Positions 1 through 11,560 of a DNA stretch of 64,000 bases are shown piece after piece (the first letter of the stretch is position 1; the number at the start of each line of letters is the position of its first letter). The stretch covers positions 237,015-301,014 of the forward strand of contig VWYX01000206.1 of the NCBI GenBank assembly GCA_013396525.1, read 5' to 3'. The notes beneath the pieces are model-generated. The model had not been told where the DNA came from. It saw only the letters and a program-made list of their open reading frames with translations, and did no database searches. A program made the position numbers and the translations under genes. Source of the DNA: Chaetorhynchus papuensis. Lineage: Eukaryota; Chordata; Aves; Passeriformes; Rhipiduridae.

Positions 1-974
1 CGAGGACCGCAGCAGAAATATTTGTCACAGGGAAGATGCACCCAGGGAAGCTCTGTGTGTGTGTGCCAGATATTGCTGTCACTGGCTGCTCTAGCAGGGC
101 AGCAGCACTGATATTTACAGTCTGGAGGATATATTGGGAGAGTTGGGTGGTGGCTGGATATCAGCACAGACAGAAAAATGGGAGAGGGGCGAATCAAAGT
201 GGAGTGTGGGAACAGGTCTGAAATTTCTTCTTAGGAGATGTGCATTGAATGCCTGCAGCTGATTTACGGGGAGCTTTTACCACATAATGCTGTGGAGGAA
301 GCAGAGATGTCCTGAAATGGGAGCAGCACTCCAAGTTTTGGGTATTTCCTGCAGCCAGGTTGGGTGAAGCACAGCATGCAGGGAGCTGGGTGTGCTGTGA
401 GTGTCCCCATCCCCTCAGACGGTGGCTTTGGCCAGGGATGGGCATCAGAGCAGCACAGCTGGGGCCAGGACAGTGTCCTGCCAGGCCTGCTCCTTACAGT
501 GAGCTTATAGGGAGGGGATGAGGAGCTTGTGACTATAACATGTGCAAATATGGCACCAGCACAAGCTCACGGGTGGATGCTCAGATCGATTTTCCTCATA
601 TTGGACTTCAATGCCTCTCCTGGAGGTGCAGCCCTGAGGGAGTTGACTGACTGGCCAGGCTGGGCTGAGCTGGCTTGGTGCTTACCAGGCACCCTAAACC
701 CGTCTTTCCCGTTAATCTCAAACCCAAGAATAGACAATTTGTTCACAGGATTTTCTTGGTGACAACCAGCCCGTGCTCCCATCCATTCCTCTGTGACCAG
801 AGTACCTGGTTTAGGGGCTCCAAGACCTTTGCAGTCATGGGACCAGCCCCAGCAGAGCAGTCCTGCAGCAGGGCTGGGAGACTGACAAAACCAGGCAATT
901 TTGGATGAAGCAGGGACAATTCCATGGCCAAAGCTCCTGGCCCTGATTTTACCAGCTGTGGCTCCTGCTCTGGA
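1..974. other. Noncoding unique DNA, no gene seen
   Basis: Mixed-composition unique sequence. Open frames on both strands (up to 193 codons, minus strand, 567-1148) overlap each other and have no recognisable domain, so I treat them as chance. No repeat family is recognised. Confidence 0.55.
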
Positions 975-1008
975 GCACCCACGGAGTGAAAGCACCCACG
1001 GAGTGAAA
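975..1008. repeat. 17-bp exact tandem duplication
   Basis: Two adjacent identical 17-bp copies (975-991 and 992-1008) of a unit beginning GCACCCACGG and ending GTGAAA. It is short and probably arose by replication slippage. Nothing shows a function. Confidence 0.85.
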
Positions 1009-1644
1009 GGTGGGGAAGTGTCTTCAGACTGTGTTAAGAGCTGGTCAAATTCTGTCTCCCTGGAACATCTACAACACATTTCGGCCTTGCTGCTCAACTG
1101 CTGGAGAGGGGGGGAGTGGATTGTTTTGTGTTGTGTGTTCATTGTCACCTTCGGAAAATATTATAAACTACGGCTAATCTATCAAATTAGTACACGCCAA
1201 CAAAGGAAACTTCCCTGGGAGACATCTGTCTGTCCACCTCCATCCTACAACTGCTTTGGTTAGGAACTATTGGTAGAAAGACCTGACTGAAATCAAAAGC
1301 CCCAAAAACATTAAAGGGTTTCTTCCTCACCCTGTCTTTTTTTTTTTTTATTATTTTTTTATTTTATTCACCATCAGTATTTCTATGACAACTCAGCCCC
1401 AGCAGCCCCAGGGGACAGGACAGAGAGACGAGGAGTGGAAGTGCCCTTTGACTAAGCGGGCATTAAATGTTGGCTAACAACCGAGAGACACCGTGAGACT
1501 GGAGAGGGGGGAAAGTTAAAAAGAAAGAAAGAAGAGCTTTTCAATATGAGCATTCATGTAGTTTTGACAGGAGCAATTCATCATGGCTATGAAAGGCGGC
1601 TCTGCCTCCAGCGCTGAAAGACAGCCTGGTTAAACTTTTACCTG
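1009..1644. other. Noncoding DNA with T-rich tract
   Basis: Unique sequence. At 1,150-1,210 there is a short AT-rich, motif-like stretch. A run of 13 T (1337-1349) continues into an A/T-only tract to about 1377. No gene or recognised transposon. Confidence 0.5.
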
Positions 1645-1930
1645 CCCCTCTGAAAAGGGAGCTGTGCCGCGGCCGGGAGGGGACTGCTCCCTGCTCCGGT
1701 GATGCATCTGTCCGTGGGGCTGGGGGAGGGAAGGGAGGCGCTTCCCAAACAGCCCGTGCCCATCTGTTCTGCACGGAAAGAAACCCTGACAAGGCAGGGG
1801 GAGGGAGCGTGTGAGCCAGCAAGCCGGGGGCTCCCGGCTGCCCCGCGTCGCGTCGGGAATGCGGCGATGGGATGGGAGCAGGGCTGGGAGCTGCCCCCCA
1901 GGAGATGCTGCAGATCAGCGCTAAGGGTCA
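1645..1930. promoter_or_regulatory. Small CpG-rich patch
   Basis: CpG dinucleotides are unusually dense here, about 18-19 by eye count over roughly 250 bp. They cluster in a GCCGCGGCCG core near 1666 and in a CG-repeat core near 1843-1868. Most of the window is CpG-poor, as expected for methylated vertebrate DNA. Such patches often mark promoters or unmethylated enhancers. No TATA box, exon or start codon context can be assigned, and the overlapping 88-codon plus-strand frame (1699-1965) matches nothing I know. The patch is below the size of a classical CpG island. Confidence 0.4.
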
Positions 1931-4900
1931 CACCAACCCCCCCCTTAGCTGCCCTAGGAGGATGAAAATCCATAGAATGATGCTCCCAGGCTGGACAGAA
2001 AGGTGACCTGGCATTTTAGGATGTGCATGGTGGGCAGCAGTGGAGGGGAAGAAGTGGAAAGTGCAGGGCTGGGGTGCAGGACACAGCCAGAGGTGGTGTT
2101 GGCAGCCCTAGAAATTGTTTGGAAGATACAGGAGAGATTATGATAAGGAAAAACACCATAAAAGCATCCCCCAACGATATTCAGCTGAGATACTCGTTTG
2201 TCACATGGTTTTTCATAGGGAAAGGTGCTGGTCCTGCACCAGCTCATGGCAGGCAGGAGCCCAGGCTGGCTGGGATCCCGTGCACAGGCTGTTCTTTGCT
2301 GTATTCCTGTGTGGATTGACAATTCTCTGAAAAAATAATTTTCTGCTGAGAATAATGATTCATCTAAATTAAAGCATTCCACCACAAAGAGTAGATTTCA
2401 ATGAAATTTTCAATGGAATGGTTAACAACTTCCACGGCCACACTTTTCGTCCAATAACCAGCTGGTATTAGGCTGAATTGTACTGTATTTTCATTATTTT
2501 ATGTGCTAAAATTATGCTAATAAAGTGGCTGTATCTTACATTGTGTGAAAGAAGCCAACCAATATCATAATAAAACTTCTTCTTACCTATCAAAAACTTC
2601 AGGATTTCCCATTTCCCCCCCTCCCTTGATGAAGATAGGATGATGTTTTGAAATCTCAGATGAGCAGCCACATCTGACTTTTCCCTGCCTGTGCATCCAT
2701 CAGCACTTGTTCCTGTTGAAGCACGAGTGGAACAATTTGTATTATTAAAAAGAGGAATGTGCTAAAATATTTCCCGTGTTTCAGGACAAAATCCAGCAGT
2801 GCTGTTTCACCCAAACAAAACCCAGCCACCCCTGTTTGACAGCTAAACAATTCCCTGAGCGTGACACGGCACACTGGGTTGTCAGGGATGTGTACTCACA
2901 CACCAAAGAGCTGAACTCACCTATCTTCAACCATTACAAATTTAAGCTTCTTTTTTAAGCCAGCTATCTGATTTCTCTCTGGACGTAAGAGAGGGAAAGA
3001 GGGAGATACGACTGCAAAAGAAACTTTCCTCCCCTCTGAAATGTAAGGTCTAAGGCATGGCTGAAGCTGGCTGAGAATCCAATTAATCTTATTTCTTACC
3101 CTCTGTGTGTTTAAGTCCTGTCCAAGAGCTGTTGATCACTTTGAGACAGCTCAAAGAAACCCAAGTTGTTCTAAGGACTGTTGTGTGAGCCCTCACGCCA
3201 CAGACAGTGACCACGCAGAACTGGAAGCAGAAGGGGCATTAAGTGCACAGATATTCCCACCAGGATTTTCATGTCATTAATTGGTGATCTTCCGACTCTG
3301 GAATAACATTTTTTCCTCCTCACATTTCTTATTTCATTATCCCCAGTTCAATACACATCAGTGCAGGATGAGGCAAACTAGTTAGATATATCAGGAATTA
3401 TTTAAATTAGGGACAGATGTATGGGTAGTTAAATACTCGGTCTTCTATTCTACCCTAATTACATATCAAATTACACTCAAATTATACCCAAAAATAGAGG
3501 TAGGGAGGTAGTCCTGAAATCTCCAGGAGATATCAGTGGGAGAGAGGTGAAATGAAGCAGGTGTTGTAAGTAGATCTGAACTAATGCAATATGAAAACCG
3601 TGCAGGACCATCATTTTCCATTGTGTCCTGTTATTACCAACATTTGCTTAAAATTTCTTCGCAAACAAGACCCGGTAATGAATGGGTGTTCTCTGGGCCT
3701 GGAGGAAGCAGTTTATTTTACTAATGCAGGAGAATTTTGCTCTTGATTTTAATGCTGTTCTGATTCTCATTTGTCTTTTGTGACAAAGAGAGTGTTCCGG
3801 TAATGGAGCAGGTTTGTCACACTGTCCAGCCACTGGGGAGGTGCTGGGGTGGTGTCTCCTGTACTGGAAAGAGCTCAGGCTGCTTTCATGGAAGTGGAGG
3901 ATGCTTTCATGGCAATGCTGTAAATCTGCACTGTCCCTGGCACATTACATAGGTTAAGCTAAGCTGTTGCTATGCCCGTGCCCTGATTTGCCTGGTAAAA
4001 TGGTTTTCATACACTTAAACTGCTTCCTAGAGGATTACAAAACTAACTGAGCTCTGAAAAGTATTGCCCAGCCTGGAATTGCTTCTCTGAAATCCTCTTT
4101 AGGTGGTGGACAAAAGCAAGAGGTCTGCACAGCAGCACAGTGCCAGCTTGGTTTGGAGAGTCTCCAGAGCCCACGGCCATCCCCCATTCCCCAGGAGGGC
4201 TGAGTGTCCTCAGTTCTCAGGGAAAGGATGGGACTGTGCTCTAGCACACCAGCCAAAGGTGTCACTGCAGCCAACAGCTGTACCTGGCCCATTTGCTGGC
4301 TCTTTACCTGCAGGCTGAGCTGAGACACCCACCTACTTCTCAGCTGGAGAGATATTTCTGGCATCAGCTTTGGAAAAAGCAGCAGATGGTCCCTGGAACC
4401 AGGTGTGCATCCAGGAGAAATGAGCAGCAAACTCTGCAGCTGAGGGGAACATCATCTTTCTGTTACTTCTGCAAGAGGAAAAACCTTCTGCAACCTGAAA
4501 TAAAAAAACCAAACAACCCCCCCAAACCTGCCAGTATATTTATGGCCTTTGCAGAGCTCAGCATCCAGCATCCCCACTGTTATGATGCTAAGAATATCTC
4601 AGTGCTGGGGAGCAGTAACAGCAGGTCTGTGAGTGAGATGAGCAGATTCTCACCTCCTGTCTGAGGTGTCCCTCCCCATCAGCTGCTGCTGGAGAGACAC
4701 ATGAAAATATATCATAAACAGGGGGATGGTCCTACCTCTTTAATGCTTCTGGATCCAGCATCAGGAGGAAGCAGAGAGTGGCCTATAAATAACATCTGCT
4801 CTTCACTTGGCTGAGGTTACAGCAAGCCAGACCTCAGCACACAGTGGAACATGTCACAGACACTCGTTTGCCACCCTGACAGCAGCACAAACTGGCTGCT

Positions 4901-5699
4901 GGGTGTTGATGGAGCCCACAGCTGCGGGCTGCAGGGCATTCCTCTGGAGCATTAACAGATGCAGCATTGATTTTAGACTGGACAAATGTCTGCTGAGAGC
5001 GACAGAGGCAGAACTGACAGTGTGGCACGGAGGAAAGGACTGCAGGACCTTTGGTGATCCCTTCCAGGTTATTTTCTGTGATTCTGGGAGTCTGTTCAGC
5101 TTGCAGCCATTCATCAGGTTCAGTACCAAACTCTGAGGGGTAGGTGGTGAGGGACCAGCCTGGGGACTGAGATGCAAAGCTGCACTCTGGATTGAGGACA
5201 GAGGGCAGGGAGGTTGGCTGGGGATCATCTCCAGCATGCCACTCACTAGTGCAGATTTAAAAAGAAGACTTTTTTTCCATGAAGAAATCAAAATTCCATA
5301 TATGAAGCTATGTAGATAACAAGGCTCAAGTCCTCCAGGGCATCTGACTACCTGTGAGAATGATATCCAAAATAAGGGCAGCTGCTTACTTAGATCTCAG
5401 AGGTATTCAGGAAGGAGAGCTGATGTTGACATTGTTAAGGCTGATTCAGAGCTGGAGGCTCATCTGGGCACTCTGGATCTTCCTGAATCTGTTTTTCCTT
5501 CAATTGTGTAAGCAGTCAGAGAGATCAGCCCATTTCGTGATGGACCATGACCTGGTCTCCCTGGAAGCTCCACAGGGAAGGCAGAGAGGAGGTCACAGTG
5601 AGCTGAAGTCCCCTGCCCCACATTCCCTCTGGAAAGAGAGGGGCGGAGAGGGCACAGATACTTAAAGCAGTCTAGAAAACCCATGCTCTATTTCCATGC
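1931..5699. other. Noncoding unique DNA, no gene seen
   Basis: No recognised coding sequence or transposon. The stretch 3,240-3,500 is AT-rich and unique, with ATTAATTG-type and TTAAAT cores, and could be regulatory. The rest is ordinary mixed-composition DNA with short overlapping chance frames on both strands. Confidence 0.5.
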
Positions 5700-5890
5700 T
5701 CTCTTTCATAGGATAATTGCCACTAATCAGAAGTAAACATGCATACATATATTTATACATTCCTGTGCAAATTATATATTTACATGGAACTGACGGACTT
5801 AGACATCACAATTTCTCATCTCATTGTGGAGCAATTCAGTTAGCAAAGGCTAATAAATATTTGGCTTTTTGCAAATGAAACATTTTTTAT
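5700..5890. promoter_or_regulatory. Candidate conserved noncoding element
   Basis: AT-rich unique block with TAATAAATATTT-like and CAAATTATA motifs and no repeat or frame. It resembles vertebrate developmental enhancers in composition only; conservation was not tested. Confidence 0.3.
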
Positions 5891-6869
5891 GTGCTGCAGC
5901 AATGGGCAGGGTAAGAAGTTCCTGCTGGCAGGGAACATGCCTTGCCTTGGCTTTTTAATCTGGCTCCCAATGGGCTGCATGGCTGGTGGGATGTGCTGGG
6001 TGGCTGTAGGACAAGCAGCAGTGGTGTGGTATAAATATTCTGATCAAAGCCAGGTTTGTTGGTGGTTCCCATCTGCACTAACAGGAAAAAGATCACAGTT
6101 GCATGAACTCACTGATGGGCAGAGCAGTAGCCTTGGACAGTCTGGCATATGGAAATACGACCCTGAAATTGGACTGATCAGCTGTGTCACTCTTCTCTTG
6201 GTGGGGAGGTCTGAAAGGAGCACAGTGAGGTCATGTTTCGCTCCGTGTTGTAGAGCCTTCTTGTTTGTTTATTTTGCATGTGGCTCCTGGTCCATCTGCA
6301 GCAGCCTGTGGCTTGACATTTGAAATTCAACCTCTAAGTGGCAGTGGCTGGGTTGGTCGGATACTTAGGTCACATATGACAGCCTTATTTTCTTGTTGGA
6401 CACACTTGGCTTCTAGAATTAGAGGCTTGCTTGGTCCACAGAGTTCCATTTTTATTTTTAGCATTTACCAGTAAAATTTTAGGATGGGAGCTACAGCTTT
6501 TGTTGTGTATGTACAGCACTCAGCAAAGTGTCCTAAAATGGCTCCGACTGGTTTTTTGTGCTATAATTCTAAAAGGAACAGCTAATATTTTTTGGTTCCT
6601 CGTATATTATTTTAAAAGAAGAAAAGGGATCTGAATTCAAGTTATAGAAAATTTGTTTAAAATATAAATTTTTAATAAAACCCCATTTTCTTTCCTAAGA
6701 GAGTATTTTTCTAGCCCCTGCTATTTGTCCTTCTGCTGTGCCTGTCTCTCTCACACTAAGCAGCAGCGGGATCTGGACGTGAACACCCTGTCCTGACATG
6801 CCAGGCCTGACTTTTCACACTGATGTCCCTTTGCACACCACAGAGGCACTGCTCCAGAAGGGAAGAAAA
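5891..6869. other. Noncoding unique DNA, no gene seen
   Basis: Overlapping plus-strand chance frames of up to 144 codons (5889-6323) have no recognisable domain. A run of A ends the interval just before the next AT-rich block. Confidence 0.5.
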
Positions 6870-7090
6870 AAAAAAATCTATTTGCATCCAATCGACTGAG
6901 CCCTTTAAGTGCTGAAACTAGTAGAGCAAATGAGTTTATTAGATTATCATTGCGGAAGTTAATAAAGAATTAATTTCTCTTCATGTGACATCCAAAGGCA
7001 GTTATTTCAGTGGCCTGTCCATTTACACAAAGCCAAGTATTTGTCAAGTGTCAAACTCAATTCCCATGACCCAGGCCTCCTCAATAATTC
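6870..7090. promoter_or_regulatory. Candidate conserved noncoding element (octamer)
   Basis: AT-rich unique block. It contains an exact POU octamer in reverse orientation (ATTTGCAT, 6880-6887) and an AATTAATT homeodomain-type core (6968-6975). No repeat or long frame. The regulatory role is inferred from motif content alone. Confidence 0.35.
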
Positions 7091-7610
7091 TGGATTAGGA
7101 ATACCCTTAAATGACATTACAAAAATTTTATTCCAAGACGCATTGAGCTCCTGGGACTACTCAGGAATTTCAGGTTAGCGAAGGTTATGTAGTCAGCAAA
7201 AGCTTGTTGGATATAAGATCTGGAATGGAAGGATAGGGTGTGCAATGTTCTTGTGACAGTGGAAAGCAGCATGAAAGAGAGAAGAAGCCGATTTCCAAAA
7301 GGGGGTCTTCTATTCTCTTTCTCTCCCCTGGAAATAATGCAAAGAGGGTTTATCTGCATTGCAAAATAAGTGGCCAGGGTGATCTCCAGGGCAGGAAATG
7401 CTGCAGTGCTGCTGTAGAAAGAACAGCGTGGGTGCCACGAGGGGGAGGAGGAGGGGGCAGAATTGAGCCATCAGTTGCTGCTCTGGGAATTCAGTGCCAT
7501 AAAACATCTTCATTTAGAGAAGGAGTCGAGAGTTTTGCACATTCCCGACTACCAAGTCAGACATAACATCAAAGAAAGAGGAATCTCTTTTATGTTTTCC
7601 TGTTCTCATT
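7091..7610. other. Noncoding unique DNA, no gene seen
   Basis: A G-rich stretch at about 7439-7458 has two runs of five G. The chance frame at 7240-7566 is not recognisable. Confidence 0.5.
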
Positions 7611-7935
7611 AGATTTAGACTAGAGATAAACTAGATGGAGACTAGGAATAGGGTTAGTCTGGATATAAGGATAATCAGAAGGTGGGGTGGAAGATATCCC
7701 AATAGATAGACTAGACACAAGGAAATAATTTTTTCCAGTCAGCTTGGTGGAACACTGGAACAGATTTCCCAGAGAGCTGTGGATGCCCCATCCCTGGGAA
7801 CATTTAAGGACTGGTTGAATGGGGCTCTGAGCAGCCTGGGCTGGTGGGAGAGGCTGCTGCTCACTGCAGGTGGGTTGGACTGGGTGACCCTTAAATGTCC
7901 CTTCCAACCCAAACTGTTCTATAATTCTGTGATTT
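7611..7935 (+). mobile_element. CR1 LINE 3' fragment
   Basis: The 3' part of a chicken-repeat-1 type non-LTR retrotransposon, plus orientation. From about 7735 it follows the familiar CR1 3' order: a 'GGTGGAACACTGGAACAG' stretch, a 'GATGCCCCATCCCTGG' stretch, a 'GGGCTCTGAGCAGCCTGG' stretch, then 'CCCTTCCAACCCAAAC', ending in ATTCTGTGATT near 7935. The reverse transcriptase is absent, so the copy is dead on arrival, as is usual for CR1. The first 100 bp repeat a CTAGA/CTGGATATAAGG-like segment two or three times, which suggests an internal rearrangement or a patchwork of copies. Confidence 0.85.
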
Positions 7936-8194
7936 ACCTCTGATGACCAGAAACACAAAGCACACAAGGTGGACACAGAGCCTCCTGTCGTTCCCCAAAG
8001 GGGAATGGTGCAGGATGGGACTTAGACATAGATTCTGGGTAAAGGCTGGTAAAAAGAAAAATCCATTTGCATCACTTGAGACATCAGAAAACGAGAATCC
8101 TTGTGCACACATTGACTTTATTGTATTTCAAGGTTATATGAAAATGGAAAGCTAGATGGTAATCAGTAGGAAGAGGTGCCGAGCACTGGACCCT
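7936..8194. other. Noncoding DNA with one octamer
   Basis: Unique sequence flanking the CR1 copy. It carries an exact ATTTGCAT at 8065-8072. No gene seen. Confidence 0.45.
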
Positions 8195-8360
8195 TCCGGT
8201 TGGGATAATGCACCTTTAAAATGTAAACAGACAGTCTCAAGCATTGTTTTAATCATTAGTAATTTTTCATTTGAAGGAGTCACTCCATCATCTCTACAAA
8301 TGAATTTCCCTCCCTCCCCTCCATCTCCTCTACTTCTCCTTATTGCCAGGACATTGTGAA
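8195..8360. promoter_or_regulatory. Candidate enhancer with FOX and SOX-like sites
   Basis: Unique block with a perfect forkhead-type TGTAAACA (8222-8229), a SOX-type CATTGTT (8242-8248) and TAATCATTAGTAAT homeodomain-like spacing just after. A pyrimidine-rich stretch follows. The motifs are seen; the function is inferred. Confidence 0.35.
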
Positions 8361-11299
8361 TGCTTCCACCCAACCTTCCGATTAATGCTGGAATAAATCT
8401 GCCTGAGAGCTGGGGCACAGGACCTTCAGCTGGAAATCTGTCCCTGCAAGTTCCTGCCTGTGGGGGAAACAAGGACCTGATCATGTATTTCTTCTAATTC
8501 CACAGCTGTGTCTTTTTTAGCGATGTGTGGATGGCTGTGAGCAGAGATTGGGAACAAGGTTTCCCATTTTTGTTCCCAGGAAATAACTGTTTAATCACTC
8601 ACTGCCCAGCAAGGTTCTGAGAGTGAGACCTGAGAGTTCATCTCACCTACCCTTATGGTCTGAAAAATGCCAAGAGTGCAATGTTTTTACCTGCTGAGAA
8701 GTTAAGTGACTAATCCAAGCTTACAGTCTAGACTTCCTCAGCTGTCCTGGGAAAAAGGCAAGGTTCTCCACAAACTGATTCATCTGCCCTAAAATGCTTG
8801 TCCCAGACAGAAAGGATGAATCCTCCTTCAGAGCTGCCCATTTCTGATCCTGATTGCAGAAGAAACTGGAGCTGCCAACTTAGACAAGGTGCCCAGCCTG
8901 GACGTGTTGTGTGGGGTGAGTTGATGCTGCTCAGAGGAGCTTGGCCACATGAGTAACACTGACCTAAACCTTCCTTGTCAAAAACTTGTGGTTATTGTCA
9001 CACAACGGTCTTAAGTAAAACAGAAAAGGAAAGAAAACTCAGACACAACATCCATAAACATTTGAAACAAAGATTTAAGTGACCACTCAAATCTCACTAT
9101 TCATTAGTGTTGGGCTTTAACCAGGTGCATTTTTTTGATTAAAACTAATCATGTGTTTGATTGTTTTGATGAACTGGGATGGACAACAGTGTTTCTTACC
9201 ACCTTCAAAATTGTACATAGCCGTTTGAGTACCTGAGATCTGTGACTTGTCCTTCTCCTAGTGGAGAGGACTTGTGGGTTGTTTAAGATTGTTTGAAAAA
9301 GTCAGTGTTAGGAGCTTTTATGCAATCTGTGATTTAAAATTATTCAAAATCTGGACAGACTGGCATTCTCAAGATTTTCTGCACAAAAAGTATCTACTGA
9401 ATTTCTGTGAACAGGAATTGTGGTGACCACAGTTTCTCCAAAAATAAGTCTGGAAAAGGTACTCATTTGAACGAGGAACTCTTGTACCTGTGGGGGTGAT
9501 TACCCACAGGGGCTGAGGCACGTGAACTGCAGTTTGTCCTGCAAAAATCCTGTGACAGTTCACCAACAGGACTAAAGAAACAGCAGACTAGAGATGGCTC
9601 CAGCATTTGAGCTGTACTGGGGTCTCCACCACCTCTTCCCCTCTCTTCTTCCCTCTTCTGCCCAGATTAGTTTCAGTGGGTAACACAAAACGAAAGCACA
9701 CACACTCCCTGCAGTGAAAGGCAGTGCAAAGCTAATTTTCCATTAATAAATATTTCCCAGTCAAGCATCTTGGAAGTGAGAAAGTGACTGACAAAAAATG
9801 GGACAGGGTGACACGAACTGTTGTGACACTTTCTAAACTCTCTTGTTGGAGTCATTGCACCTTCAAAATTTAACCTGTTTTTATGATGTTATACATTAAA
9901 ATTCCCCTCCCCTGGTGAAATCCCAAGCCATGAACCCTTTGGCAGCCCCTGAGCTCCATCACTTCATCCTCGGTGCTTGTGACCCGTGCATGGTGGGTCA
10001 TCCACGGAGAGAGAGGGAGATGGGTGCCCTGCAGTGTTTCTGCCGTGCCCGTTGTCCTTGGCAGCAGCCCCTGGGCTGGGTGATGAAAGGTTTGCACGGC
10101 AGCTGGACTTGGGTCGAGTTTAATCAGCTCAGCCCCACGGCACCGTGACGTCGCAGTGACACAAAGGGCAGGGTGAGGACACACGTGTGATATGGAAACT
10201 AGAGTTGGGCGTGAGGAAAAGGGTTTGGAACAGCAATTCTTTCTTTTCTGTGGCTGATTGTCTCTGGAAATGTGACTATTCTGGAGGCACTTATTTCCAA
10301 GACAGAAGAAGGGATCCGAGGTATAACCTTTTCCTTTCTCTCAGGGGAGTCTCAAGAGGTGACTTTGATTTAGAGCTTGGCCAGCCTCCTCCTATTGAAA
10401 GTCCTTAAATAATCTAAGTTCCCTTTTCTTCTTAGCAGAAAACCTTCTTGTCTTTTAATATCCGATGAAGACATCCAGGAAGCACAAATTCTGAAATTCC
10501 TCCCAGCCAGGAGCCTCCAGGATGAAAGCGTGGCTTGGAGTCTTGGGGCTGGAAATTAGCCTCAGGGTTTGCTTTGTTGCTTTGGGCTACCAAAGCCCAG
10601 AGCCTGGGCAATGATTCTGGGCAGTGTTTGGGAGAACATGTGCATTGCCTGCGAATGGTCACAGTGAGGCTCAGGAACAGGACTCTGTTGTTGGGCTGGA
10701 GCATCTAAAACACCTATCTGGATAATCAGAGAGGAAACTGCTTCCACAGGAGTTCATTTTCTGCTTCATTTTTTCCCCCTTTTCATGCTGCTTCCTGCTG
10801 GATTTGTGTCCCTTATCACCCTAACCCATCCTCCTGGCGGGGCAGCAGGGAGGGGGTGAGCTGGGAGCTGACAGGAGAGTGATGCACAGGGGAGAAGGAG
10901 GGGCAGCTCGTGTTCCCAGGCCACGGCGCTGGCTGACACAGCTGGGGAGAGGTTAAACTTTAACCAGCTGGGCTCAAACCCTTCCCAGGGCCAGCGAGCG
11001 CCTGCAGAGCTAAAGCGGAGCTCGAGCAAGGAAGACGCTGAGCTGCTGGATGGTGTGTGGGTGAGAACAAGAAGGAGATGCTTTTCCATATCTCTCCCCC
11101 TGTCCTGCTGGGATGTTGCCTGGTAGGACAGCAGGAGCCCCCAGGGGGGTTTCTGCCCCGTCCTGCCTGCTTGGGTGTGTCTTGCTGCAGAGCTTCCTCC
11201 GAGAATGGCTTTGTCCCTGGGTGGTTTCTCTCCCTCCTGTCTCTGGAAGCTGCAGGACCCTGATGAATGACTCCCATATCCTGATCAAAAAGTCTCCCT
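8361..11299. other. Noncoding unique DNA, no gene seen
   Basis: Mixed sequence with many short overlapping frames of about 100 codons or less (for example 10766-11089 and 10960-11277, minus), none recognisable. The 9.0-9.4 kb stretch is AT-rich. One old SINE-like fragment is listed separately at 8,690. Confidence 0.5.
8690..8732 (+). repeat. Possible MIR-type SINE remnant
   Basis: The stretch GAGAAGTTAAGTGACTAATC and its continuation resemble the 3' region of MIR/CORE-SINEs (GAGGTTAAGTGACTTGCCCAAGG). The match is short and diverged, so it could be chance. Confidence 0.3.
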
Positions 11300-11560
11300 A
11301 ACAGTTTTAGTGTGTTTGTGTCCCCCTAGTTAAGATAAATTAGACAGGCTAATGAGACTGATTAGTCTTTAGCTGCGACCCTTGGCCTCTGGGATGTACT
11401 TTGAGCTAATAGAGAGAATGGGGATTATAGGCTGTGATAATGTGCTTGTGTTGGCCTTTTAAAGGAAAACACATTTATTGCTACTTAGAGGAAATTGATC
11501 TAACTGTGCTGGAAGCATTTCTATGGACTGAATATGGAATTTTTATTAAGTAGGTGATTC
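11300..11560. promoter_or_regulatory. Candidate conserved noncoding element
   Basis: Unique AT-rich block with GGCTAATGAGACTGATTAG, GAGCTAATAGAG and GTGATAATGTG motifs (homeodomain and GATA-like cores). No repeat or frame. Inferred regulatory candidate only. Confidence 0.3.
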
